Positions 1 through 6,747 of a stretch of DNA of 18,401 nucleotides are shown here, one piece after another. The notes under the pieces are model-generated. The model was not told the origin of the DNA, ran no database searches, and worked only from the letters and a program-made list of their open reading frames with translations. The stretch comes from UBA685 sp002299005 (lineage in GTDB: Bacteria; Pseudomonadota; Alphaproteobacteria; Puniceispirillales; Puniceispirillaceae), in the NCBI GenBank assembly GCA_963966775.1, contig CAXAAH010000030.1:1-18401 (forward strand), in the 5' to 3' direction. Each line of letters starts with the position of its first letter. Position 1 is the stretch's first letter. The position numbers and the translations under genes are program-made.

Positions 1-124
1 ACGGCCAAATGGTTTTTTCATTGCCAAAATGGCTTTTGCCACTCTAAATGACATCATATCCTATACGGCTTAGACTATTAGGAACAATCACGATCAAATC
101 AACAAAAATCAGGTGCGATAAGCC

Positions 125-1573
125 ATGAGTTCTCTTGCCTATTATCAAAATTATGTGAATGGCCAATTTATTGATGGCGGGGCTGGCCGCTTGGCGGTTG
201 ATGACCCATCTGATGGCAGCATCATAGCCGAGGTCGCGCTCGCTGATGAGGCTGATATTGATAAAGCTGTACAAGCCGCTAAAGCCTGTCATCTAGCCGG
301 CGATTTTGCCGCGCTTCGCCCTGTCCTTCGTGGCCGCATGGTGCGCGCGATGGGTGATTATTTGCTCGCACATTGTGATGAGATAGCCACCCTCTTATGC
401 CGCGAATCTGGCAAGCCTTATTGGGAGGCTGTCATCGAAGTCGAAGGCGCCGCGCGTTATTTTGAATATTATGGCAATCAGGCAGAGACCATCGAGGGGC
501 GCTCTATCCCGCTTGGTTCTGGCTATTATGATTTCACCACCTATGAGCCGATTGGCGTCTCAGGCCAGATCATCCCGTGGAATTACCCAATAGAGATGAC
601 TGCCAGAGGCATAGCCGCCGCCCTTGCCACGGGTAATGCATGTGTTGTGAAAACACCTGAACTAGACCCGCTCAGCGCGCTTTATCTTGCACGCGCCGGC
701 GAAGCGGCAGGACTGCCAGCAGGCGCCTTGAACATTCTGTGCGGTATGGGCGCAACCGCAGGTGCCGCCCTCTCAGCGCATGGGGACGTTAATCAAATCG
801 TCTTCACAGGTTCTGTCGAGACAGGTATCCGCGTTGCCAGTGCGGCGGCCAAGAATGTTGTGCCATGCGTCCTAGAGCTTGGCGGCAAATCAGCCGCGAT
901 TATCATGCCAGATGCCGATCTTGATAATGTTATCAGCTCCGTGCGTTGGGGCATCTTTTTTAATGCGGGACAGGTTTGTTCGGCCATGTCGCGCATGATT
1001 GTGCATGAGGCCGTGCATGATGAGATGATAGAGCGCCTGCATGGTCTGGCCACATCCTTATCTGTTGGGCCCGGCATAGAGCGACAAGAATTTGGCGCCA
1101 ATATGGGCGCGATGGTCTCAGAAAAGCAACGTGATAGAGCCATCGGCCTTGTCCAAGGGGCCGTATCAGAAGGCGCCGCGCTTATATGCGGCGGCCATAA
1201 GCTCAACCGGCCGGGCTGGTTCTTAGAGCCAACCATCCTTGATAAGGTCACGCCTGATATGACCATCGCCACAGAAGAAGTCTTCGGCCCTGTCCTGTCT
1301 GTCCTGACCGCCACATCTGAGAGCGAGGCTGTTAAGATAGCCAATTCAACCCCTTACGGGCTTGTGAATGGTATTTTTACCGCTGATATTGACGCTGCGA
1401 ATCGTGCGGCGCGTGATTTACGCTCAGGTCAGGTCTTTATTAATGAATGGTTCGCAGGCGGTGTTGAAACCCCCTTTGGCGGCTATGGTAAATCAGGCTA
1501 TGGGCGCGAAAAAGGCCGCGAGGCTTTGTGGAATTATCTGCAAACCAAAAACATCGCGACCAGAATCGGCTAA
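125..1573 (+). CDS. NAD(P)-dependent aldehyde dehydrogenase family protein
   Basis: Full-length aldehyde dehydrogenase (482 aa, normal for the family), oxidising an aldehyde to its acid in the cytoplasm. Visible family landmarks: PWNYP at residues 151-155 (N153 would stabilise the oxyanion), a Lys in VVKTPE at 176 (cofactor ribose), FTGS at 227-230 in the Rossmann fold, the general base E251 in LELGGK, the nucleophile C285 in NAGQVCS, and EEVFGPV at 384-390. The substrate cannot be read from sequence. A betaine-aldehyde or trimethylaminobutyraldehyde role would fit the carnitine operon further right, but the gene is about 8.5 kb away and on the other strand, so this is only a thought. The start ATG follows an AGGTG stretch about 9 nt upstream. 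The gene appears monocistronic, with a hairpin at its stop codon. Confidence 0.93.
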   Translation: MSSLAYYQNYVNGQFIDGGAGRLAVDDPSDGSIIAEVALADEADIDKAVQAAKACHLAGDFAALRPVLRGRMVRAMGDYLLAHCDEIATLLCRESGKPYWEAVIEVEGAARYFEYYGNQAETIEGRSIPLGSGYYDFTTYEPIGVSGQIIPWNYPIEMTARGIAAALATGNACVVKTPELDPLSALYLARAGEAAGLPAGALNILCGMGATAGAALSAHGDVNQIVFTGSVETGIRVASAAAKNVVPCVLELGGKSAAIIMPDADLDNVISSVRWGIFFNAGQVCSAMSRMIVHEAVHDEMIERLHGLATSLSVGPGIERQEFGANMGAMVSEKQRDRAIGLVQGAVSEGAALICGGHKLNRPGWFLEPTILDKVTPDMTIATEEVFGPVLSVLTATSESEAVKIANSTPYGLVNGIFTADIDAANRAARDLRSGQVFINEWFAGGVETPFGGYGKSGYGREKGREALWNYLQTKNIATRIG

Positions 1574-1590
1574 AAGCCTGAGGCCTTTTT
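1572..1590. terminator. Probable bidirectional intrinsic terminator between convergent genes
   Basis: AAAAGCC-TGA-GGCCTTTTTT begins inside the aldehyde dehydrogenase stop codon. The arms AAAAGCC and GGC(C)TTTT pair with one bulged C, with a T tract on the + strand and a T4 on the - strand. It serves the two convergent genes, and the minus-strand gene's stop codon lies in the T tract. The short stem keeps confidence moderate. Confidence 0.5.
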
Positions 1591-1850
1591 TAAGCCTTAT
1601 GCCAATCAACCAATAAGAACGCATCAGCCGCTGAGGCGTTCTTATTGCCGTAATTATCCTTATAATTTGATGAATGCCAATCAATCACAAAGATAGCGAC
1701 ACCAATAAGCGCCGCCAATAGCGCGTAATTGCCAAACCGCTTGGCGCGCGCAGACCAGTTAGAGGCATTTACCTTATTTAGCAAAAACCAAATAATGCCG
1801 CCACTAACCAAAAAGGCAAAACCGCCCACTAAAACCGTATCTTGCAACAT
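1590..1850 (-). CDS. Small two-helix membrane protein, hypothetical
   Basis: An 86-aa protein with two clear hydrophobic segments (about residues 5-24 and 42-60) separated by a basic, polar linker (NKVNASNWSARAKRFGN), then a hydrophilic C-terminal tail rich in Asn, Asp and Ala that ends in DWHKA. The linker charge suggests it is cytoplasmic, with both termini outside. I do not recognise the family. The start is the ATG at 1850, because an AAGGGA Shine-Dalgarno sequence sits 9 nt upstream; a TTG three codons further upstream would leave no room for that site. It is divergent from proteorhodopsin across a 287-bp gap, so the two could share regulatory sequence. It converges with the aldehyde dehydrogenase gene and appears to share its terminator. 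Confidence 0.7.
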   Translation of the reverse strand: MLQDTVLVGGFAFLVSGGIIWFLLNKVNASNWSARAKRFGNYALLAALIGVAIFVIDWHSSNYKDNYGNKNASAADAFLLVDWHKA

Positions 1851-2004
1851 GATAGCCAATCCCTTTTTAAAAAAATAACACGTAAAACACGCCTCACCAG
1901 CATAAACGCTTTTAAAAGACGTTAAAAATGGAAAATTTTTGCCAGTAAAATCAATATGTTATTTAACTAATTTAGAAAAGTGCGACATTTTGGCATAAAG
2001 GTTA

Positions 2005-2032
2005 TTGCCTCTCACACTCATTGTGCTAGCTT
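2005..2032 (+). promoter_or_regulatory. Candidate sigma-70 promoter of proteorhodopsin
   Basis: TTGCCT (2005-2010), a 16-bp spacer and TAGCTT (2027-2032) preceded by TGC give a -35 and an extended -10 element. The 60-80 bp upstream are strongly A/T-rich, as an UP element would be. The expected start is near 2039, exactly where the foldable leader begins. The hexamers are imperfect, so this is a candidate only. The rest of the 1851-2137 gap holds no gene I can support. Confidence 0.45.
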
Positions 2033-2038
2033 ATCGGT

Positions 2039-2137
2039 AATTGGGGGGAACCACCTGTTTGCCAACGCAGACATTCAAAGGGTGGCCAATTTCACGAAAG
2101 TAGGACGTTCTAGAACGACGAGTTTGGGAGTGTCCTT
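2039..2137 (+). promoter_or_regulatory. Structured 5' leader of proteorhodopsin mRNA
   Basis: The leader can fold into a long hairpin. AATTGG (2039-2044) pairs with CCAATT (2086-2091); CCACC (2051-2055) pairs with GGTGG (2081-2085); TGTTTG (2056-2061) pairs with CAGACA (2068-2073) with one G-U. GGGGAA (2045-2050) is left as a single-stranded bulge. Downstream, CGTTCTAGAACG (2106-2117) is a perfect palindrome, and AGGAC (2102-2106) can pair with GTCCT (2132-2136), enclosing the Shine-Dalgarno GGGAG (2126-2130). This could be an mRNA-stabilising or translation-controlling leader. It matches no riboswitch class I know. Confidence 0.5.
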
Positions 2138-2896
2138 ATGTCATTCATTAAAAAAATGCTGCTTCCTGCAGCGATTCTATCTGTCACACCAATGGTAGCA
2201 CATGCTGCTAACCTTGAGTCTGACGACTTTGTGGGTATCAGCTTCTGGCTGATCTCAATGGCTCTTGTAGCCGCAACAGCTTTCTTCTTCTTGGAAACAC
2301 AGCGTGTTAACGCCAAGTGGAAGACATCTCTAGTAGTATCTGGTCTTGTAACATTGGTTGCAGCTGTTCACTATTTCTACATGCGCGACGTGTGGATTGC
2401 GACAGGTGATACACCAACAGTATATCGTTACATTGATTGGCTCATCACTGTGCCACTACTAATGATCGAATTCTACTTGATTCTACGTGCTATCACAGCC
2501 GTATCAGGTGGTGTTTTCTGGCGCCTAACAATCGGTACAATGGTCATGTTGGTCGGTGGTTACCTAGGTGAAGCAGGTTACATGAACGTAACTGTTGGTT
2601 TCATCATTGGTATGGCTGGTTGGGCATATATTTTGTATGAAATCTTTGCTGGTGAAGCTGGCAAGGTTGCTGCAAATGATGCGCCTGCATCAGTTAAATC
2701 TGCTTACTCAACAATGCGTTGGATTGTAACAATCGGTTGGGCAATTTACCCACTAGGTTACTTCTTCGGTTACATGGCTGGTGGTGCAAGCATGGAAAGC
2801 TTGAACATCATCTATAACCTAGCTGACGTTTTGAACAAGATTGCCTTCGGTGTAATCATCTGGAACGTAGCAGTAACAGAATCAGAAGCTGCTTAA
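2138..2896 (+). CDS. Green-absorbing proteorhodopsin, light-driven proton pump
   Basis: A seven-helix microbial rhodopsin (252 aa) that binds retinal and exports protons across the inner membrane in light. It begins with a cleavable signal peptide, likely cut after AHA at residue 23. Key residues align with classical marine proteorhodopsin at an offset of 3: H78 (counter-ion partner), proton acceptor D100, T104, proton donor E111, and the Schiff-base lysine K234 in LADVLNKI. The D-T-E triad marks an outward proton pump. L108 sits at the spectral-tuning position, where Leu means green and Gln means blue. SD GGGAG is 7 nt from the ATG. Codon use differs sharply from neighbours: 20 of 21 Gly are GGT, 12 of 14 Phe TTC and 7 of 8 Asn AAC, typical of very high expression. 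It is monocistronic, with its own promoter candidate and terminator; the retinal genes follow on the same strand. Confidence 0.98.
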   Translation: MSFIKKMLLPAAILSVTPMVAHAANLESDDFVGISFWLISMALVAATAFFFLETQRVNAKWKTSLVVSGLVTLVAAVHYFYMRDVWIATGDTPTVYRYIDWLITVPLLMIEFYLILRAITAVSGGVFWRLTIGTMVMLVGGYLGEAGYMNVTVGFIIGMAGWAYILYEIFAGEAGKVAANDAPASVKSAYSTMRWIVTIGWAIYPLGYFFGYMAGGASMESLNIIYNLADVLNKIAFGVIIWNVAVTESEAA

Positions 2897-2909
2897 GCTT
2901 CGCTAAGAG

Positions 2910-2942
2910 GGGCAGGGTGCAATCATCCTGCCCACCTTTTTT
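2910..2942 (+). terminator. Strong intrinsic terminator after proteorhodopsin
   Basis: GGGCAGGGTG (2910-2919) pairs with CATCCTGCCC (2924-2933) with one G-U. The loop is CAAT, and T6 follows at 2937-2942. It separates proteorhodopsin transcription from crtE. Confidence 0.88.
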
Positions 2943-3010
2943 CTTAAAAAATTTAAAAGACCTGCCACGCACGCGCGCCTGTTACATAAAAGATTAAAGG
3001 AGCCTCCATC

Positions 3011-4048
3011 ATGGTTGATTTAAGCACCGATATCTTAACGCAGACAACAGCATCGATTGTCACAGATACCCCTGTTAAGGATGTGACAAGCGATGACCGC
3101 ATGGATGATGTACGCGCCCTCATCTCAGATTTCATTACATCGGCCCTACCACAAAAAGGCCACCCGCTAGCTGAACCAGCGGCGCATCATTTTGCGCGCC
3201 CTGGAAAGATGCTACGCGCCCGCCTTGCGCTGTCATCTGCCAAAAGACTTGGCGCTGACAAGACAGCCGCGCTTCATTGGGCCGCCGCCGTAGAGCTTTT
3301 GCATAATGCCTCACTTGTCCATGATGATATGTGTGATGATGACGCCACGCGCCGTGGCCGCCCATCTGTCTGGTCAATCTATGGCCGCAACACCGCGCTT
3401 GCGCTTGGTGATTGGCTGATTGCCCAATCTTTCTCTTATGCCGCAAAAGCCGCCGCGCTTGGCAAATCACCTGTGCTTGTCAGCTTGCTAGCAGACCATA
3501 TGGCCGCCACAACCAAAGGCCAGGCGCTTGAATTTGTGCAAAAGACCTATCCTGCATGGGATGCCTATCTTGAGATTTGCACAGGCAAGACCGCGCCCTT
3601 ATTCGTGGCCCCTGTTGAGGGTGTTGCCCATCTTGCAGGCCGCGAGGATGTGATCCCTGCCCTTATGCGCTTTTTCACAGCCGTCGGCGCCGCCTATCAG
3701 ATTGCCAATGATATCCAGAATGTCACAGGCACAGATGGCGCCTTCAAGCCTGCCTCAGACCTTGTCCGCCGCACACCTAATGCGGTGATTGTCACCTATC
3801 GGTCTTTGCTCACAGGTGAATTGCTAGACGGCTTTTCTAATTGGCTTGCCTCAGACGATCAAAGCCGTGCCCGCCATTGGCACCAAGCCATCCTCTCATC
3901 AGGCGCGCTGGCCCTGACGGCAGAGCATATGATGGGTATTGTCGAAGAGGCAGAGCGTCTGATTGATGATTTGCCTGAAGATTGCGCACAGATTGTGAAG
4001 CCTATTCACGCACAACTTGTCAAAGCGACAAGACAGTCATCCCTATAG
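3011..4048 (+). CDS. crtE: Geranylgeranyl diphosphate synthase (polyprenyl synthetase family)
   Basis: Trans-prenyltransferase (345 aa) that would condense IPP with allylic diphosphates to GGPP, the first committed precursor for carotenoid and retinal synthesis. The first aspartate-rich motif is intact (D105-D106-M-C-D109-D110), followed by RRGRP at 114-118, GKMLRARL around 65-72 and the KT pair at 193-194. The second motif, usually DDxxD, is degenerate: N233-D234-I-Q-N237. The N-terminus carries a 30-residue polar extension before the fold. SD AAAGGAG lies 8 nt before the ATG. It is placed after the proteorhodopsin terminator and is followed by its own repeat and terminator, so it seems to be a separate unit. 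I see no convincing promoter in the 68-bp gap upstream. Context (crtI, crtB, crtY, blh) makes GGPP the expected product. Confidence 0.9.
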   Translation: MVDLSTDILTQTTASIVTDTPVKDVTSDDRMDDVRALISDFITSALPQKGHPLAEPAAHHFARPGKMLRARLALSSAKRLGADKTAALHWAAAVELLHNASLVHDDMCDDDATRRGRPSVWSIYGRNTALALGDWLIAQSFSYAAKAAALGKSPVLVSLLADHMAATTKGQALEFVQKTYPAWDAYLEICTGKTAPLFVAPVEGVAHLAGREDVIPALMRFFTAVGAAYQIANDIQNVTGTDGAFKPASDLVRRTPNAVIVTYRSLLTGELLDGFSNWLASDDQSRARHWHQAILSSGALALTAEHMMGIVEEAERLIDDLPEDCAQIVKPIHAQLVKATRQSSL

Positions 4049-4101
4049 CATAATTACTGTAGGATAATTACTGTAGCATAATTACTGTAGCATTATTGAC
4101 C
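4046..4101 (+). repeat. 14-bp tandem repeat starting at the crtE stop codon
   Basis: Three units of TAG-SATAATTACTG begin at 4046, 4060 and 4074 and differ by one base. A fourth, decayed copy begins at 4088. The first TAG is the crtE stop codon. Because 14 is 2 mod 3, the successive TAGs fall in all three reading frames. Confidence 0.9.
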
Positions 4102-4106
4102 GCACC

Positions 4107-4133
4107 AAAAGGCCGCCTAACGCGGCCCTTTTT
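4107..4133 (+). terminator. Intrinsic terminator after crtE
   Basis: GGCCGC (4111-4116), loop CTAAC, GCGGCC (4122-4127), then CTTTTT, with AAAA before the stem so pairing can extend. It would isolate crtE from crtI. The 83 bp from here to the crtI start contain TATATT (4186-4191) as a possible -10 but no good -35. Confidence 0.82.
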
Positions 4134-4216
4134 ACAAATCCAACCCCCTCTTTTAGGCGTAATAACTAATAAGAGCGTAAGTCTTTATATTCGGCTAGGG
4201 GAATGGGACTAATTTA

Positions 4217-5713
4217 ATGACAAAGACAATCGTAATCGGTTCAGGTTTTGGCGGTATCGCCTCTGCTTTGCGCATGCGCGCCAGAGGTGATGAGGTCGTG
4301 CTCGTAGAGCGCCTATCGCAAATTGGTGGCAGAGCCCAAGTGTTTGAACGTGGCGGCTTTCGACATGATGCCGGCCCCACCGTTATCACAGCCCCCTTCC
4401 TATTTGACGAGCTGTTTGAGCTATTTGGCGAGAAGCGAGAAGATCATATTGAGTTTCGCGCCCTTGACCCGTGGTATCGCTTTCATTTTCACACCGGCGA
4501 GCAATTTGATTATGGCGCCTCTCTTGACGAGACTTGCAAAGAGATTGAGCGTTTTTCAAAAGAAGATGCCAAGGGCTATCGCAAGCTGTTACAGACCTCT
4601 AAAGAGATCTTTGATATTGGCTTTACCAAATTAGCAGATAAGCCTTTTACCCGCTTTGGCGCGATGATGGCACAGGTGCCGTCTCTATTGCGCTTGCGTT
4701 CTTATTTGACGGTCTCCTCATTGGTTGGCCGCTATATAAAGCACCCGCTTATCAGAAACGCCTTTTCGATTCACCCGCTTTTGGTTGGCGGCAATCCGTT
4801 TAACACGACCTCTATCTATGCCCTCATCCATTATCTTGAGCGCAAATGGGGTGTCTTTTTCGCGATGGGTGGCACAGGCGCATTGGTCGCCCAATTACGC
4901 GCGCTTATGGAACGCCAAGGCATCACCATCAAGCTTGATACAGATGTCCGCACCATCACCACAAAAGGCAATCAGGTGACAGGCATCACCACCGCAGATG
5001 GCGAGAGTATCACAGCTGACCGCATCATCTGTAATGGCGACCCGCCCGTCATTTATAATGAGCTATTGCCAAAGGCAGGGCGCAAAAACAAAAAGGCCAT
5101 TCCAGAGAAGCTAACGAAATATTCAATGGGTCTCTATGTCCTATTTTTCGGCACCAAGACCAGCTATCCTGACATTGCGCATCACACAATTTGGATGGGC
5201 CCACGCTTTAAAGAGCTTCTGCATGATATCTTCGACAAAAAGATCTTAGCCGATGATTTCTCTTTATATTTGCACCGCCCAACCGCCACAGATGCGAGCT
5301 TTGCGCCAGAGGGCTGTGATAGTTTTTATGTCCTATGCCCTGTGCCAAATCTGCAAGGGGATCTTGATTGGGACAAGACGGGCCCTGAATTGCGCGACCG
5401 CATCGTTAACGCGCTTGAAGATACCATCATGCCCAATTTATCAGAGACCATCACAGATGATTTCTGGATGACACCGCAAGATTTCAAAAATGATTATCGC
5501 TCTATGCATGGGGCAGGTTTTTCCATCGCGCCTCTCTTCACACAGAGCGCGTGGTTCCGCTATCATAACCAAGACCCTGATTATGATAATCTGTTCTTTG
5601 CCGCCGCAGGCGCGCATCCGGGCGCTGGCATGCCAGGCGTCTTATGTTCTGCCAAAGTGGTTGAGGCACTTGTAGATGCGCAAGAGGCGAAGCAAAAAAC
5701 CAAAGCAGCATAA
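4217..5713 (+). CDS. crtI: Phytoene desaturase (lycopene-forming)
   Basis: FAD-dependent phytoene desaturase (498 aa, normal CrtI length) that converts phytoene to lycopene at the membrane surface. The N-terminal dinucleotide fold shows GSGFGG at 8-13 with E31 at the end of the second strand, followed by GGRAQ. The C-terminus has the carotenoid-oxidase signature HPGAGMPGV at 467-475. Lycopene rather than a shorter desaturation product is inferred because a CrtY-type cyclase follows. It is the first gene of the crtI-crtB-crtY-blh-fni unit. A G-rich AGGGGAATGGG lies upstream of the ATG, with looser spacing than ideal. The stop codon opens an 8-bp tandem repeat, and crtB starts 56 bp downstream. 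Confidence 0.95.
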   Translation: MTKTIVIGSGFGGIASALRMRARGDEVVLVERLSQIGGRAQVFERGGFRHDAGPTVITAPFLFDELFELFGEKREDHIEFRALDPWYRFHFHTGEQFDYGASLDETCKEIERFSKEDAKGYRKLLQTSKEIFDIGFTKLADKPFTRFGAMMAQVPSLLRLRSYLTVSSLVGRYIKHPLIRNAFSIHPLLVGGNPFNTTSIYALIHYLERKWGVFFAMGGTGALVAQLRALMERQGITIKLDTDVRTITTKGNQVTGITTADGESITADRIICNGDPPVIYNELLPKAGRKNKKAIPEKLTKYSMGLYVLFFGTKTSYPDIAHHTIWMGPRFKELLHDIFDKKILADDFSLYLHRPTATDASFAPEGCDSFYVLCPVPNLQGDLDWDKTGPELRDRIVNALEDTIMPNLSETITDDFWMTPQDFKNDYRSMHGAGFSIAPLFTQSAWFRYHNQDPDYDNLFFAAAGAHPGAGMPGVLCSAKVVEALVDAQEAKQKTKAA

Positions 5714-5737
5714 CATCATAGCATCATAGCATCATAA
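5711..5737 (+). repeat. 8-bp tandem repeat starting at the crtI stop codon
   Basis: TARCATCA units begin at 5711 (the crtI stop, TAA), 5719 (TAG) and 5727 (TAG), closed by TAA at 5735. As after crtE, the period is 2 mod 3, so the stops cover all three frames within 27 bp. Confidence 0.9.
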
Positions 5738-5769
5738 CCAAAGACTGAAATGTTAGGGATCGGCACCTT

Positions 5770-6747
5770 ATGACATTATCAACAACGGCCCAAGACCAGC
5801 AGACTGGCAAAGACCAACCGGCTGGCAAAGACCTAAATAGCCAAGCGCATTATGAAGCTGCCTTGGCCCAAAATGGCCGCACCTTTCATTGGGCAAGACG
5901 CTTTTTGGGTGCCAAGCATGGCCCCTATGCGGCGCGTCTCTATGCCTTTTGCCGCCTGCTTGATGATTTGGCCGATGGCGATCTGCCAGATGGCGCGGCC
6001 CGCCTCAAGATAATCTCAGATGATCTAAGCAGGCTGTCACAAGACCCTGCCGCCAGCGCAAACGACCCTGATATGGCGGCTTTTGCGCCCTTTATGCAAG
6101 ACCGCCAATTGCCGGCACACGCGCTGCGGCACCTAATTGATGGCCTTGAATTTGACCAAGGCACAGTCGCCCTTCAAACGGTCGATGAATTGGTGATTTA
6201 TGGCTATCAGGTCGCAGGCACAGTTGGCTTGATGATGTGCCCTATCCTGTCCTGCCATGATAAGCGCGCCCAAGATTTCGCCATCGATCTTGGCATTGCG
6301 ATGCAATTGACCAATATCGCGCGCGATGTATCCGAAGATGCCCAGATGGGCCGGCGTTATTTGCCCGCCGATTGGACAGATAATCTATCCGCCAGCGATA
6401 TCGCCCAAGGCGCCGCCTCAGGTGATATCATTGTCATCGCCACCATCCAATCGGCGATTGCCAAGACCCTTGCGCTTGCCGAGCGCTATTATGATAGCGG
6501 CCTCAGCGGTCTTGCCTTTCTGCCAAAGCGTGCCCAAATAGCGATTGCGATTGCCGCTGTGTCTTATCGGCAAATTGGCCGCCAGCTCAGCGCCAATAAT
6601 CTGAATTGGCATCAGGGGCGCACCGTCACCAGCACCGCCACCAAGGCCGCCTTGAGCCTCTCTTGCTTGCCCTATCTGTTGCCTCAATCAAGACCGCACA
6701 CCCATGATAAGGCGCTTCACACATCTCTTAACGGCTATGCCAAATGA
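5770..6747 (+). CDS. crtB: Phytoene synthase
   Basis: Squalene/phytoene synthase family (325 aa) that joins two GGPP molecules head-to-head to phytoene. Both aspartate-rich metal-binding motifs are present: YAFCRLLDDLADGD with D65, D66 and D69, and NIARDVSED with D186, E189 and D190, followed by GRRYLP. A weak SD (TTAGGGAT) precedes the ATG. The N-terminal 30 residues are polar and repetitive: an in-frame 18-bp repeat encodes two copies of a (Q/P)xGKD pattern. The gene overlaps crtY by 4 bp (ATGA), which suggests translational coupling. CrtB supplies CrtI from the same transcript. Confidence 0.95.
   Translation: MTLSTTAQDQQTGKDQPAGKDLNSQAHYEAALAQNGRTFHWARRFLGAKHGPYAARLYAFCRLLDDLADGDLPDGAARLKIISDDLSRLSQDPAASANDPDMAAFAPFMQDRQLPAHALRHLIDGLEFDQGTVALQTVDELVIYGYQVAGTVGLMMCPILSCHDKRAQDFAIDLGIAMQLTNIARDVSEDAQMGRRYLPADWTDNLSASDIAQGAASGDIIVIATIQSAIAKTLALAERYYDSGLSGLAFLPKRAQIAIAIAAVSYRQIGRQLSANNLNWHQGRTVTSTATKAALSLSCLPYLLPQSRPHTHDKALHTSLNGYAK
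5792..5833 (+). repeat. In-frame 18-bp tandem repeat at the crtB N-terminus
   Basis: Two 18-bp units at 5792-5809 and 5810-5827 plus a 6-bp partial. The core CTGGCAAAGACC is identical at 5804-5815 and 5822-5833. It lengthens the disordered N-terminus without shifting frame. Confidence 0.85.

Noticed and set aside
1..124. Repeated GCCAAA(A)TGG blocks near the left edge (about 3-32) as a terminator or operator
   Set aside because: The copies are imperfect and the upstream gene is outside the window, so neither role can be supported.
1980..2198. 72-codon + strand frame across the proteorhodopsin leader
   Set aside because: It has no SD and covers the promoter and leader structures. It overlaps the opsin signal peptide in another frame and has no protein-like features.
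4046..5737. CRISPR-like reading of the short repeats after crtE and crtI
   Set aside because: The units are 8 and 14 bp with no unique spacers, so these are plain tandem repeats.
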